DNA of 31,005 nucleotides, taken from contig DATKVG010000220.1 in assembly GCA_035530195.1 (NCBI GenBank), positions 1-31,005 of the forward strand. Direction: 5' to 3'. Shown piece by piece: positions 16,547-25,297 of this stretch. The notes beneath the pieces were generated by a model, which did no database searches, had not been told where the DNA came from, and saw only the letters and a program-made list of their open reading frames with translations. This DNA is from JAPLKX01 sp035530195 (lineage in GTDB: Bacteria; Hydrogenedentota; Hydrogenedentia; Hydrogenedentales; SLHB01). Each line of letters opens with the position of its first letter. The first letter of the stretch is position 1. A program made the position numbers and the translations under genes.

Positions 16547-17617
16547 TTATGTTCCGTCGCTCGACTCGGGCGGCGTGATATCGGGTTTGGCGAACAGATA
16601 CCCCTGCATGTAATCCGCGCCGTGCTGCTTTACCCACGCCCATTCGGCGGCCCGCTCGATCCCTTCGGCGATGGACTTGATTCCGAGTTTGCGGGCGAGG
16701 TCGAGGAGGTTGGCGGCGATGTTGGCCTTGTAGGCGTCTCTATCGACGTCGTGGATGAGATCCGCATCGAGCTTGATGAAATCCGGTCTGAGATGATACA
16801 GCATCTTGAGGGATGAGTAGCCGGCGCCAAGGTCGTCCAGTGCGATGCGAAAACCGTTTTCGCGGTAATAGGTCAAGACATTCAGCAGGTGCTTCATATC
16901 GCGGATATCGTCGGACTCCACCACTTCAAAAACCACCCGCGAATTGGGAATGCCCGACTTCTTCAACGCCGTCATGGTTGGTTCAAGGCAATAATTCGGC
17001 ACATAGACGGCGCCCGGCAGGAAGTTGATGAACACGGACACGTCGATCGCGCTTTGGATGACGTCGCGGATCACCGACAGCCGCGTGATCCGGTCCAGGT
17101 GGAACAACAGATCGGCGGACTTGGCGAGGCGAAACATTTCCGTGGGCTGGATCAACTCGCCGCTGTTGCCCAACCCCCGGATCAGGCATTCATACCCGTA
17201 AATATGCAAAGGGTTGGCCGCTTCGACCACCGGCTGGAATACGGTACGCAGCCGATCCTCCCGCAACAACTCCAGCAGCCAGTCGCCCTGAATCCGGGCC
17301 AGCAGCGCGCTGAGCGGCTGCATCCGCATCAGGTCCGGCACGTCCGGCGCCGCGCCGTCGGCCACAAGCAGGCATTTGGTATCGTTCAACTCCTGCTGGC
17401 TGAGTTCCGACAAGTGCTCCGCGACCAGCTTCGCCAGCACACTCGGGCCAAGCTTTATCTCGTAAATGTTCTCGTAGGGCTGAGAATACGCGATTTGGCT
17501 GCGCCGCAAAAAGCCGCAGATGCTCGCCGCCACCGGCGGCGCGGGCGGCGCAATATAGAGCACGCCAGATTCAGGCATCGGCCCCGGCAGGATGTCAGAG
17601 CGATTGTAATCTGTCAC
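16547..17617 (-). CDS. EAL-domain cyclic-di-GMP phosphodiesterase
   Basis: The 356-residue protein begins at GTG 17617, preceded by GGAGGGG at five bases; an upstream GTG at 17644 lacks a site. Residues about 118-345 form an EAL domain that would hydrolyse c-di-GMP to pGpG. The signature reads ECLIR at 143-147 in place of EALIR, with the key Glu143 kept; Asn198, Asp261-Asp262 (DDLGAGYSS), Lys282, Glu318 and Gln338 (QGYLFAKP) are also retained, so activity is likely. The first 110 residues, with a proline-rich stretch (APPAPPVAAS), match no domain I know and could be a sensor or partner-binding region. No GGDEF domain and no membrane span are present. Confidence 0.88.
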   Translation of the reverse strand: MTDYNRSDILPGPMPESGVLYIAPPAPPVAASICGFLRRSQIAYSQPYENIYEIKLGPSVLAKLVAEHLSELSQQELNDTKCLLVADGAAPDVPDLMRMQPLSALLARIQGDWLLELLREDRLRTVFQPVVEAANPLHIYGYECLIRGLGNSGELIQPTEMFRLAKSADLLFHLDRITRLSVIRDVIQSAIDVSVFINFLPGAVYVPNYCLEPTMTALKKSGIPNSRVVFEVVESDDIRDMKHLLNVLTYYRENGFRIALDDLGAGYSSLKMLYHLRPDFIKLDADLIHDVDRDAYKANIAANLLDLARKLGIKSIAEGIERAAEWAWVKQHGADYMQGYLFAKPDITPPESSDGT

Positions 17618-17708
17618 TTCATCCCCTCCAAACCCGCAGAACACTACTTCCCCGCGCGCACAACTCTAACTGACTCCGACCCGTCTGTCAAAGAAAAAAG
17701 AACAAGAA

Positions 17709-17753
17709 GTCCCAAGGGTCCCAAGGGTGTCAATTGTCCCAATTGTCCCAATC
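17709..17753. repeat. 9-bp GTCCC-type tandem repeat, copy C
   Basis: Five 9-base units (GTCCCAAGG twice, GTGTCAATT, GTCCCAATT, GTCCCAATC) lie between the divergent EAL and glycosidase-like genes. The period and GTCCC core match the repeats at 2158 and 10061. Confidence 0.8.
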
Positions 17754-17842
17754 CCGGGGTGTGCAGGAGCTTATCCTCTTCGGGTTTGCTGGAACGGCGC
17801 CCTGCATTTGGTTTAGATTTCCTGAAAGAGGAGGGACGGTAC

Positions 17843-18880
17843 ATGTGCGCGTTTTCAGCCTTGGTGGTAGTTTCGATTCTTGCGGCTTCGGTCGCTGGCG
17901 CCGCCCCGGATCGCATCCGGGCGTTCTGCGTGGATTTCAACTGGGGGAACAAAGGGTTCGCGGCGCCGGGGATGTACGCGCAGGCATCGCCGCAACAGCA
18001 TCTCGAGTGGTATCGCAACCTCGGGGTGAACACGATCCAGACGTTCTGCGTGAGTTGCCCCGGCTATGCGTGGTACCGCAGCGACGTGGCCCCGGTGCAG
18101 CCGGGCATGAAAGGCGAGTTCCTCAAAGAAATCACCGACTTGGCGCACGCCGAAGACATGCGCGTCATGGGCTATTTCTGCATCGGCGCAAACGCCTATT
18201 GGAACGAACAGCACCCCGATCTCTCGCACGACCTGCCCAACGCCATCTCGATCCCGTTCACCACCGAGTATCTCGACTACCTCGGCAAAGTCATCCCGGA
18301 AGCACTGACGCGGACGGGCATCGACGGGTTCATGATCGACTGGGTGTTCAACGCCTCGCATTTCTACCCCGACAAACCGTACAAGTGGCTCGACTGCGAG
18401 AAGCGGATGTACGCGGAGTTGTTCGGCGAACCGTGGCCAGGCGAAGATGCGATGGACGCTGCGAAGATCAACGAGTTCAACCGGCGCGCACTCGACCGGT
18501 GCTGGGACCGAATCCGGTCTTCGGCCAAAGCGGCGAAACCCGATTGCATCATCTGGCTGAGTTGCTACGACCTGCAGCATCCGCAAGTTGTTGGCTCCAA
18601 GATGCTGCAGGAAGTTGACTGGCTGATGAACGAGCACCCGGATCCGGCAAAGCTCGAACAGGCCAAAGCCGCCGTGGGTGCGCATACAAAACTTATACAA
18701 TGCATATGCGGGTGGGGCGACCAACACGACGCGGCGGGCGTCCTGCGCGACGAACGGTTCAAAGACGTCGGCATGTACGGGTTTGCGCGGCCCGACCCGC
18801 AAACGACGCTGCCGCCCGAGGATGGCTCGGGCAACGCCCGCAACATTGCCGCCATGAAAAAGGCTTTTAGAGAGGAGTGA
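17843..18880 (+). CDS. Secreted TIM-barrel glycoside-hydrolase-like protein
   Basis: The frame is open far upstream, but ATG 17843 follows GAGGAGGGAC and begins a signal peptide (MCAFSALVVV to VAGAA), so 345 residues are taken. The pattern (HLEWYRNLGVNTIQTF, then a strand with MRVMGYFCIGAN, then GIDGFMIDWVFN) is that of alpha-fucosidase or beta-galactosidase-like (beta/alpha)8 barrels, with candidate acidic residues in the DGFMIDW strand. I cannot place it in a numbered GH family. Six or more cysteines, several paired in FCVSCPG and CICGWG, would suit an extracytoplasmic protein. The methyltransferase gene starts two bases after its stop, so both are likely translated together. Confidence 0.7.
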   Translation: MCAFSALVVVSILAASVAGAAPDRIRAFCVDFNWGNKGFAAPGMYAQASPQQHLEWYRNLGVNTIQTFCVSCPGYAWYRSDVAPVQPGMKGEFLKEITDLAHAEDMRVMGYFCIGANAYWNEQHPDLSHDLPNAISIPFTTEYLDYLGKVIPEALTRTGIDGFMIDWVFNASHFYPDKPYKWLDCEKRMYAELFGEPWPGEDAMDAAKINEFNRRALDRCWDRIRSSAKAAKPDCIIWLSCYDLQHPQVVGSKMLQEVDWLMNEHPDPAKLEQAKAAVGAHTKLIQCICGWGDQHDAAGVLRDERFKDVGMYGFARPDPQTTLPPEDGSGNARNIAAMKKAFREE

Positions 18881-18882
18881 CC

Positions 18883-19716
18883 ATGACTGCCAAGAAACAC
18901 GCGCTGTGGAATGAGCGGTTCCCGCTGAGCAACAAGTACGACGCCGATTGGGTAATGGAACATCAGATGGGCCCGAACGTTCTCTGGCTCACGGAATGGC
19001 TGCTGGAAGAGATGGAGATCAAGCCGGGCATGCGCGTGCTCGACCTGGGCTGCGGCATGGGCATGAGCTCGATTTTTCTCGCCCAGAATCTCGGTGTGGA
19101 GGTGTGGGCGGTGGACTTGTGGATCGCCGCGTCCGACAACTGGAAGCGCGTCAAAGAGGCGGGCGTGGCCGACAAGGTTTTTCCGCTGCACATCGAGGCC
19201 CACGCCCTCCCGTTTGCCGAAGGCTTCTTCGATGCCATCCTCAGCTTGGACGCCTACAACTACTTCGGCACGGACACCATGTACCTCAACTACCTGATGC
19301 AGTTCCTTAAACCGGGCGGCCAGATCGGCATCGTGGTCCCCGCGCTGACGCGGGAGTTCGAAAATGGCCAGATCCCCGAACATTTCACGCGGCCGGCCGA
19401 ATCCGGCGAGGTCTGGTGGCAACCCGCCGAATGCTGTTCCATCCGCACCCTGCCGTGGTGGGAAAACCATTGGCGCCAAACAGGCCTGGTGGAAATCCAG
19501 AAAGCGGACATGCTCGAGAACGGCGCCCAGCTATGGGCCGAGTTCCTCGAAGCCCTCGACGCGGCCGGCAAGAATCGATTCCCCTACGAAACAAGACCTG
19601 TCCGGGAAGATAACGGCCGCTACTTGGGGTTTGTACGTTTAATTGCCCGGCGACAAGCGGACACGTTAATAATAAGCGACTCGGCGACAGCCGAGCGACT
19701 ACTCAAAAAGAAGTGA
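18883..19716 (+). CDS. Class I SAM-dependent methyltransferase
   Basis: This 277-residue cytosolic protein has the Rossmann SAM-binding motif I VLDLGCGMG at about 52-60, an acidic end of strand 2 (VWAVDLW) and the post-motif LKPGGQIGIV, typical of small-molecule methyltransferases. ATG 18883 follows AGAGGAG at five bases, and the Shine-Dalgarno sequence overlaps the end of the glycosidase-like gene. A GTG at 18877 is possible but sits on the ribosome site. The acceptor is unknown. Coupling to a secreted glycosidase-like gene is unusual and does not define a pathway. Confidence 0.85.
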   Translation: MTAKKHALWNERFPLSNKYDADWVMEHQMGPNVLWLTEWLLEEMEIKPGMRVLDLGCGMGMSSIFLAQNLGVEVWAVDLWIAASDNWKRVKEAGVADKVFPLHIEAHALPFAEGFFDAILSLDAYNYFGTDTMYLNYLMQFLKPGGQIGIVVPALTREFENGQIPEHFTRPAESGEVWWQPAECCSIRTLPWWENHWRQTGLVEIQKADMLENGAQLWAEFLEALDAAGKNRFPYETRPVREDNGRYLGFVRLIARRQADTLIISDSATAERLLKKK

Positions 19717-20024
19717 TGCGCGCGCTGGAATCGCGCGGAGGCATCTCGCGGTGGACTCGCGCCGAGGGTCTTGCGGTGGGTCGTACGGTGGGTCTTGCGG
19801 TGGGGTCGCGCTCCCGCGCGACCGCTGCCACCTCTGGCCATGGCTTCGCGGTCGAAAATCACGGTCGCGCAAGAGCGCGATGCCACCGCGTCCGCAGTTG
19901 ATCCCTTGCAAAAAAATGATCCAGCCGGTGTAATTCGTGATAAGATCGTCAACCGAAGCCCATCCTCGCCGTGTTGCAGCACAATGGCGGGGATTGCTTG
20001 TAAAGAGACTGCCAGGAACGCGAG
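19717..20024. repeat. Intergenic repeats: 12-bp tandem units and GGTCGCGC hairpins
   Basis: This 308-base gap holds three 12-base units (CTTGCGGTGGGT, CGTACGGTGGGT, CTTGCGGTGGGG; 19770-19805). They are followed by a perfect 8-bp hairpin, GGTCGCGC-TCCC-GCGCGACC (19804-19823), and a related second hairpin at 19863-19880, each followed by a TGCCACC-like tail. The two hairpin modules lie in direct orientation. I see no gene here; a candidate promoter lies at its right end. Confidence 0.65.
19906..19934 (+). promoter_or_regulatory. Candidate sigma-70 promoter for the acetyltransferase gene
   Basis: TTGCAA (19906-19911) and TGTAAT (19929-19934) are separated by 17 bases, matching the consensus at 4 of 6 and 5 of 6 positions, in a locally AT-rich stretch about 90 bases before ATG 20025. 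Confidence 0.4.
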
Positions 20025-21254
20025 ATGAGTGTCGCACCCAAAGAGAACCGGCTGGTCGTAAAGCCCGTTGAGAACAACGACGAGTTGCGGGACGCCGTCG
20101 ATATGATCGCCAAAACGTTCGCGATCGACTATTTCGCGGCGACGCGGTGGATCGAGTCGCGCGGCGCGGGCTATCCCGGCCACCGGCGCGAGCACACGAG
20201 AATCGCCCTGTGGAACGGCGAGCCGGCCGGGGCGTTGCGCATCAACTCCGAGACAATCCGGATCGGCGAGGCGAGACTCAAGACGGGCGGGCTCGGCTGG
20301 GTGACGACGCTGCCGCGGCACAGGAACAAAGGCATTGCCACCGCGCTAGTGCAAGATGCGCTCGATTACATGGTGCGGCACAACTACCACGTCTCCATGC
20401 TGTTCGGGATCCCCAACTTTTACCACCGGTTCACATTTACGACCACACTTGCCGAACACAACGCCGTGATCGAAACCGGCGAGGCGCTCGCCGCGGACAA
20501 AAAAGGACTCCGCATGCGCCAGGCCAAGCCGGGCGACATCCCCGCCATCCAAAAAATCCACGCCGGCGGCGACACCGCGACCGCCTGTTCATTGCTGCGG
20601 TCAAGCGCCCATATCACAAGCCAGTGGGAACACTGGAAAGGGGCGCGCGTACTGACGAACGGCCAGGGGCGAGTAGTCGGGTATTTCCACGGCGCGCGCG
20701 AAGGTGACTGTTACGTCGTAAAAGAAGCGGGGCTCGGCGACACATCGGTGGCGGGCGACGTGCTTTATGCGTGCGCGCGGCTGGCGGGGGACGAAGCGCT
20801 GGGGCAGATCCGGTTTCACGTGCCGCCCACCCACGCACTGGCCCGGGTCCTGCTCCAATACAAGTCGATCCACGAGATGCACATCCTCGGCATCCCGTAC
20901 GGCATGATGGCGTTTGTGAACCTCGGCGAGGCGCTCGAAAGCCTCATTCCCGAGTGGGAAAACCTGCTCGAGCAAAGCGCCCTGCGAGACGTCCGCGTCG
21001 AGGCCACCCTGCTCGTCGATAAAAACGCATACCGCATCCGCGCAAACAAAGGCGCCATCGACGTCGCACAGGCCGCCGGCGCAAACAAAGTCACCCTATC
21101 CGCAAGCAACCTCATGCATCTCGCCACCGGGTACCGCCACCCCGAAGACGTCCTCGACGAAAAACGACGCATGCTCACCTCCGAAGCCCGCGCCCTGATC
21201 GAAACCATCTTCCCCAAACGAAACCCTTACGTCTGGCTCCTCGACCGGTTCTGA
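20025..21254 (+). CDS. Eis-like GNAT N-acetyltransferase
   Basis: The 409-residue protein has the size and layout of the Eis/enhanced intracellular survival type: an N-terminal GNAT domain with acetyl-CoA loop LPRHRNKGIATAL (about 96-108), a second degenerate GNAT domain, and a C-terminal SCP2-like domain (about 310-400, VEATLLVDKNAYRIRANKG). Eis enzymes acetylate amines of aminoglycosides or polyamines from acetyl-CoA. HNYHVSMLFGIPNFYHRF is the conserved segment after the CoA loop. ATG 20025 follows AGGAA. It stands alone between two repeat-rich gaps. The substrate is unknown. Confidence 0.85.
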   Translation: MSVAPKENRLVVKPVENNDELRDAVDMIAKTFAIDYFAATRWIESRGAGYPGHRREHTRIALWNGEPAGALRINSETIRIGEARLKTGGLGWVTTLPRHRNKGIATALVQDALDYMVRHNYHVSMLFGIPNFYHRFTFTTTLAEHNAVIETGEALAADKKGLRMRQAKPGDIPAIQKIHAGGDTATACSLLRSSAHITSQWEHWKGARVLTNGQGRVVGYFHGAREGDCYVVKEAGLGDTSVAGDVLYACARLAGDEALGQIRFHVPPTHALARVLLQYKSIHEMHILGIPYGMMAFVNLGEALESLIPEWENLLEQSALRDVRVEATLLVDKNAYRIRANKGAIDVAQAAGANKVTLSASNLMHLATGYRHPEDVLDEKRRMLTSEARALIETIFPKRNPYVWLLDRF

Positions 21255-21293
21255 TCGGGAAGACAGGAAGAACTGCCGTGTCCGCAATCTTTT

Positions 21294-21314
21294 TCATCCT
21301 TCATCCTTCATCCT
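21294..21314. repeat. 7-bp tandem repeat, three copies
   Basis: Three perfect TCATCCT units lie directly upstream of the -35 box of the tRNA-Leu promoter. Length change here would not alter the promoter spacer. Confidence 0.75.
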
Positions 21315-21318
21315 TTTC

Positions 21319-21348
21319 TTGACACCGCCCCTCAAAAACATGCATCAT
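21319..21348 (+). promoter_or_regulatory. Promoter of tRNA-Leu
   Basis: A perfect TTGACA (21319-21324) is followed after 18 bases by CATCAT (21343-21348), which places transcription start about 12-15 bases before the tRNA. Confidence 0.55.
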
Positions 21349-21368
21349 TCACCGGTTATCTCCCATGT

Positions 21369-21456
21369 GCCGGGATGGCGAAATTGGCAGACGCACCGGA
21401 CTCAAAATCCGGCGGGCTCACCCCCCGTGCGGGTTCGACTCCCGCTCCCGGCACCA
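21369..21456 (+). tRNA. tRNA-Leu (anticodon CAA, codon UUG)
   Basis: An 88-base class II tRNA with acceptor arms GCCGGGA (21369-21375) and TCCCGGC (21446-21452), discriminator A and an encoded CCA (21454-21456). The anticodon stem CCGGA/TCCGG encloses loop CTCAAAA with CAA at 21403-21405. A long variable arm follows (GCGGGCTCACCCCCCGT region), and the T-loop is GTTCGACTC. All of this is diagnostic of leucine tRNA. Confidence 0.96.
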
Positions 21457-21557
21457 TCCGCCCCAACAAATTTCCCTGTCAATCCGCTGTCATATCTTGT
21501 ACGATAGTAGCGTCTTTATGGTTGAAAGGCCTAAAAGGGGAGGCCGGGAGACATACC

Positions 21558-24500
21558 ATGAGACAACGGGACGTTGTGTCGGACGCCGACGCTGTTCGCA
21601 GGGTGCTGGGTGGATACAGGGACGACTTCGCCATCCTCGTCCACCGTTATCTCCCTGCAATGGAGGCGCTTGCCTATTCCGCGACCGGAAGCCGACAGGA
21701 TGCCGAGGATATCGTCCAAGAATCTTTTTTGAGAGCATTCCGGTTCCTGGACCATTTGCGGGAACCGAAGTGCTTTGGGTCGTGGCTCGGCAGGATTGTA
21801 AAGAACACGGCACTGTCATTTCTCAGGCGTCGGAGGCCCGCAACGCCTGTTTCACACCCCGAGGCCCAGCAGGCCCCGCCCACACCCACCGTTGAGCAAC
21901 GGGAAATCCACGCCTATCTGCGCCGAGAGATCGGCCATCTGGACGAAATGTACCGGGATGTGCTCTTGCTCCACTATTTCTCCGGCATTTCCACAGGCGA
22001 AATTGCGAATGTCCTCAGCATATCCCAAAGTGCGGTCTTGAAACGCCTCGAGCGGGGCAGGCAGGCGCTGGGTGAGCGGCTTGTCGACGCGCTCGGGCAG
22101 GGCCTGCAAACCGAGGGGCGGCACTTCGATGAAAAGGCATGTCGCGCCATCGGTCTGGTCGCATCAGTGAACGCGCCCTGGATGGCGGCCACGACCGGCA
22201 AGGCGGCCGCAAGTTCCACACTCGCTCAAAAGCTGCTCTCTGCTGTCGCGCAGCACAAGGCCGCTGCACTCGGAGTCGCGCTGCTTGCTACGACCTGCGC
22301 TGTTTTCCTGGCCAAAGCGTGGCCGGCTTCGGCCTCGGGCGTTGTCCAAGAGGTGCAATTGCTATCGGCGGCGGAGGACGCCACCGAGGAAACGGTTGAG
22401 GAACCCGTCGTGGCCGCGCCGGAGGCTGAGGCCGGGCAGGTCTCTTCTACACCGGCAGATAACGCACCCGAAGAGGAACAGGCGGCCGCTGCAGGCGCCG
22501 AGGCCGGCACGGAGGCTATTGTTGTGCATCCGCTGGATGCGCCGATCCGGATCTGGGAGGATACGCAGCCGCACCGCGGGCCAAAAGGGACGCTCGCCGG
22601 CCAGGTGCTGACACTCGATAACCAACCCGCCGCAAATGTCGAAGTCGAGGCCTACGCCAAACGGGGGCTGATGCCCACGGCGATTGCCGGCACGGCATGG
22701 ACGGATGGCAACGGGTGTTTTCAGATGGTCCTTCCACCCGATTATTACCACCTCACTGCACGCCGAAATGGCCTGGCGGCGGTGAACCACCTCTGCCAGT
22801 CGCCTTGCATTCCTGAACAGGCAAGACAAACGTTTCGCAGTTTTTACCAACTGCGTCTCGAACCCGCGCTCAGCGTGGAAGGCACCGTGGTGGATTCAGA
22901 ATCTGGCCGGCCGCTGGCCGGTATCGTGATAGCCACAGGGGGCGGGTGTCGTGCGCGAACGGATGCACGGGGCGCGTTCGTGTTCGAGGCCGTCCACCGC
23001 TCGGACAACGAGATCCGCGTGGTGGATGAAGAGTGGGTATCGTCTCCGGTGAGGTACGCCAAAGGGACCGGCCCGTGCCGGGTGGAACTCAAAGCGCGGC
23101 GCGCCGGCGTCATCCGCGGGCACGTGTACGGCCCCGGTGGCGCCGCGCACGCGCGCCCCATGGGAGGCGTGCCTGTTCAACTGGCCTTCTCGGGCTCGGG
23201 CTGGCATTTCCCGTTCTTCACCACCCTCACGGATTCCACCGGCGCGTATCTCATAAAAGGCGTGTACACCGCGCACGATCGGCTGCCTATACGCGCGATG
23301 CTGAACGGATATCGTCAGGCAAACGGCGTATCCTATGTCAGCTTTGAACCTGGCGCGCTGACACTCGATGCCGATATCCATCTCGTGCCGGATGGCGGCA
23401 CCCGGTATGACCAGGAGATAGGATATGTGGCGGCCGGAAGGCCTGCCGAAGAGACAGTGGCCGATACCGGGGCGCCTGCGAAAACCGCAGGTAGCGCCTG
23501 GGTGGCCGGGCGCGTGACCGATCCGGAGGGGTGGCCGCTCCCGGCCGTATTCGTGCTCTCGTGTGAACACCAAGCCACCACGGATCGCGATGGGCGCTTC
23601 CTCCTGTCGGGCCTCACCGACCGCCTTGTCGACGTCACGGTTGTCACGGCCGGCGATATGCGCCCTGCAGCCACTGTCGCCCGGCTCGAAGCCTATCGCG
23701 ACGATCACCGGCTCGTAGTGGAACAGCCGGAATGTCAAATCAAAGGCCGGGTGGTGGACAAAGCCACCGGCCAACACGTGCGGCGCTTCTTTGTTGGCGT
23801 CGGCCAGGTGAAAGGCGCCAGGCCAGCCCATGGCAACGACTATCCTGATTTCATCTTTCAAGAAGAAGAGCGCCTGGTGACGTCGGCCGATGGCACGTTC
23901 ACGCTGGCCGGCCTGCGCTCAGGTTACGGCGGCCGCGCACGCCTCACCGTGCGTGCTCCCGGTTACACCAATGGCACAGAGCCCGCCGTGTGGCTGCGGT
24001 CGATTGGCAACGAAGACGAACCGCCCATCCAGGTAGCGCTTGCGCCCAGCTCCGCCGATGACACCGGATTCTACGGCCTAATCGTGGCGAAAGGCACCGG
24101 CCAGCCTATCGCGGACGCCCTGGTGGCCATTAACGAATCTGACGGCCTCGACGATCGAGGGCCGTTCGCCACGTTCAAACAAACCGTGATGCACTGGCCC
24201 GGTTCCCAGCAGGCGCGCTCGGATAGCGCCGGCGCGTTCGCCTTTCCGGACTGGACCGATGCCAAGGGTTGGGTGGCGGTGACGCACCCGGGATTCGGCC
24301 GGAAATGGTTCCGCGAGACCGAGTTCCGCTCGCCGTTCCGCATCGCACTCGAACCGGAAGCCACCGTGACTGCCTTGATCGTGGACGCGGGAGGCCGGCC
24401 CGCGACTGGCGCGCTCACCACCACTTACTACTATGAAGGCGACCAGGCCCTCTGGAACGATTCGTTCGAAACGGACGAGACCGGCCACGCCATGTGGCGC

Positions 24501-25052
24501 GAACTCAGCCCCGGCCGGTACCATGTCATCACCGGCAATTTCCATGTGAACGCCGAGGCGTGGTTCGAACTCGCCGCCGGCCAGAACCAACTCATCCGCC
24601 TCGAGCCGGACCGCATTCCGGCCCAGGAAGACCAATCTCCCTCGGATGCGGCACTGTGGCAGAGCCTCGTCGGCGTGTGGGAACGCCCTTTCACCGACGC
24701 CAACGGGCAGCAGGTGCGCGAAGTACTCTATTTCGGCGAGGACAGCGCTTGGTGGACGGGACAATTCGGCGCCCCGGCGCCTGCTCGGAACAGGCCTGGC
24801 TATGTGACGGTCTGGACAGGCAGCTTCCGCGTTATTGACGGCGAGGCCCATTTCTACGACGAGCGGGGGCACTCCTATTGGCCCGCACCGGTACAGGTTC
24901 AGCCGAACCAGATTCGCGCACTCAATAATACGTACATGCGCGACGCCCAAGGCATCGAGCACGCAATCCTGAAAGCACAAACCCTCTCCGGCGTCTCGAT
25001 CGAGACGGATTTGATTCCACTCAGCGAGTTTGTCGGACTGCCGTCGCTTTAG
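21558..25052 (+). CDS. Membrane-tethered ECF sigma factor with Cna-B/carboxypeptidase-regulatory-like sensor chain
   Basis: The 1164-residue protein starts at ATG 21558 behind GGGAG; the frame is also open upstream through the tRNA, which is coincidental. Residues 24-93 are sigma region 2 (GSRQDAEDIVQESFLRAF) and 118-172 region 4 with a helix-turn-helix (STGEIANVLSISQSAVLKRL). One hydrophobic span lies at about 236-255, followed by an acidic Ala/Glu/Pro linker to 320. The rest is a chain of beta-rich domains of the carboxypeptidase-regulatory/Cna-B type, each with a turn such as TDARGAFVFE, TDRDGRFLLSG or SADGTFTLAGL, plus a different C-terminal domain (about 1030-1164). The topology implies a cytoplasmic sigma factor tied to an external domain that could sense surface ligands, perhaps released by proteolysis. 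No anti-sigma gene is adjacent. ECF factors with C-terminal extensions are known from Planctomycetes. Confidence 0.9.
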   Translation: MRQRDVVSDADAVRRVLGGYRDDFAILVHRYLPAMEALAYSATGSRQDAEDIVQESFLRAFRFLDHLREPKCFGSWLGRIVKNTALSFLRRRRPATPVSHPEAQQAPPTPTVEQREIHAYLRREIGHLDEMYRDVLLLHYFSGISTGEIANVLSISQSAVLKRLERGRQALGERLVDALGQGLQTEGRHFDEKACRAIGLVASVNAPWMAATTGKAAASSTLAQKLLSAVAQHKAAALGVALLATTCAVFLAKAWPASASGVVQEVQLLSAAEDATEETVEEPVVAAPEAEAGQVSSTPADNAPEEEQAAAAGAEAGTEAIVVHPLDAPIRIWEDTQPHRGPKGTLAGQVLTLDNQPAANVEVEAYAKRGLMPTAIAGTAWTDGNGCFQMVLPPDYYHLTARRNGLAAVNHLCQSPCIPEQARQTFRSFYQLRLEPALSVEGTVVDSESGRPLAGIVIATGGGCRARTDARGAFVFEAVHRSDNEIRVVDEEWVSSPVRYAKGTGPCRVELKARRAGVIRGHVYGPGGAAHARPMGGVPVQLAFSGSGWHFPFFTTLTDSTGAYLIKGVYTAHDRLPIRAMLNGYRQANGVSYVSFEPGALTLDADIHLVPDGGTRYDQEIGYVAAGRPAEETVADTGAPAKTAGSAWVAGRVTDPEGWPLPAVFVLSCEHQATTDRDGRFLLSGLTDRLVDVTVVTAGDMRPAATVARLEAYRDDHRLVVEQPECQIKGRVVDKATGQHVRRFFVGVGQVKGARPAHGNDYPDFIFQEEERLVTSADGTFTLAGLRSGYGGRARLTVRAPGYTNGTEPAVWLRSIGNEDEPPIQVALAPSSADDTGFYGLIVAKGTGQPIADALVAINESDGLDDRGPFATFKQTVMHWPGSQQARSDSAGAFAFPDWTDAKGWVAVTHPGFGRKWFRETEFRSPFRIALEPEATVTALIVDAGGRPATGALTTTYYYEGDQALWNDSFETDETGHAMWRELSPGRYHVITGNFHVNAEAWFELAAGQNQLIRLEPDRIPAQEDQSPSDAALWQSLVGVWERPFTDANGQQVREVLYFGEDSAWWTGQFGAPAPARNRPGYVTVWTGSFRVIDGEAHFYDERGHSYWPAPVQVQPNQIRALNNTYMRDAQGIEHAILKAQTLSGVSIETDLIPLSEFVGLPSL

Positions 25053-25224
25053 CCCCGTCCAGGATAATCTCATCGACCAGCATAATGCGAGAGTGTATGA
25101 AAGACAGTATTAAACGAGGATGCCAGTCGTCACTTCACGATCACTTAGGTTGGAGGCGGAGGCGTTGTTGCGCGAATGAGAGGTAATTTGGACAGGAGAT
25201 TGAAATACTAAGACCCGGATGACC

Positions 25225-25243
25225 GACCACGATCGGCGTGGTC
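25225..25243. terminator. Hairpin after the sigma-factor gene
   Basis: GACCACG-ATCGG-CGTGGTC is a perfect 7-bp stem in the gap downstream of the sigma-fusion gene. It has no T-run on the plus strand, so a terminator role is tentative. Nothing else recognisable lies in 25053-25207. Confidence 0.35.
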
Positions 25244-25252
25244 AGCAAATAG

Positions 25253-25297
25253 AAAAAGCCGGTGAGTCCCTAGCCGCCAAGCAAAGCACTCACCGGC
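25253..25297 (-). terminator. Intrinsic terminator on the DGR side
   Basis: Read on the minus strand, GCCGGTGAGT (25297-25288) pairs perfectly with ACTCACCGGC (25267-25258) over a 20-base loop and is followed by TTTTT (25257-25253). It lies inside the non-homologous tail of the accessory-gene remnant, implying that this tail is not genuine coding sequence. Confidence 0.7.

Noticed and set aside
16889..17842. N-terminal extension of the glycosidase-like gene
   Set aside because: It is antisense to the EAL gene and crosses a non-coding nonamer repeat; a ribosome site and signal peptide support the start at 17843.
21375..21557. N-terminal extension of the sigma-factor fusion
   Set aside because: The open frame runs through the tRNA-Leu gene; sigma homology and a ribosome site support ATG 21558.
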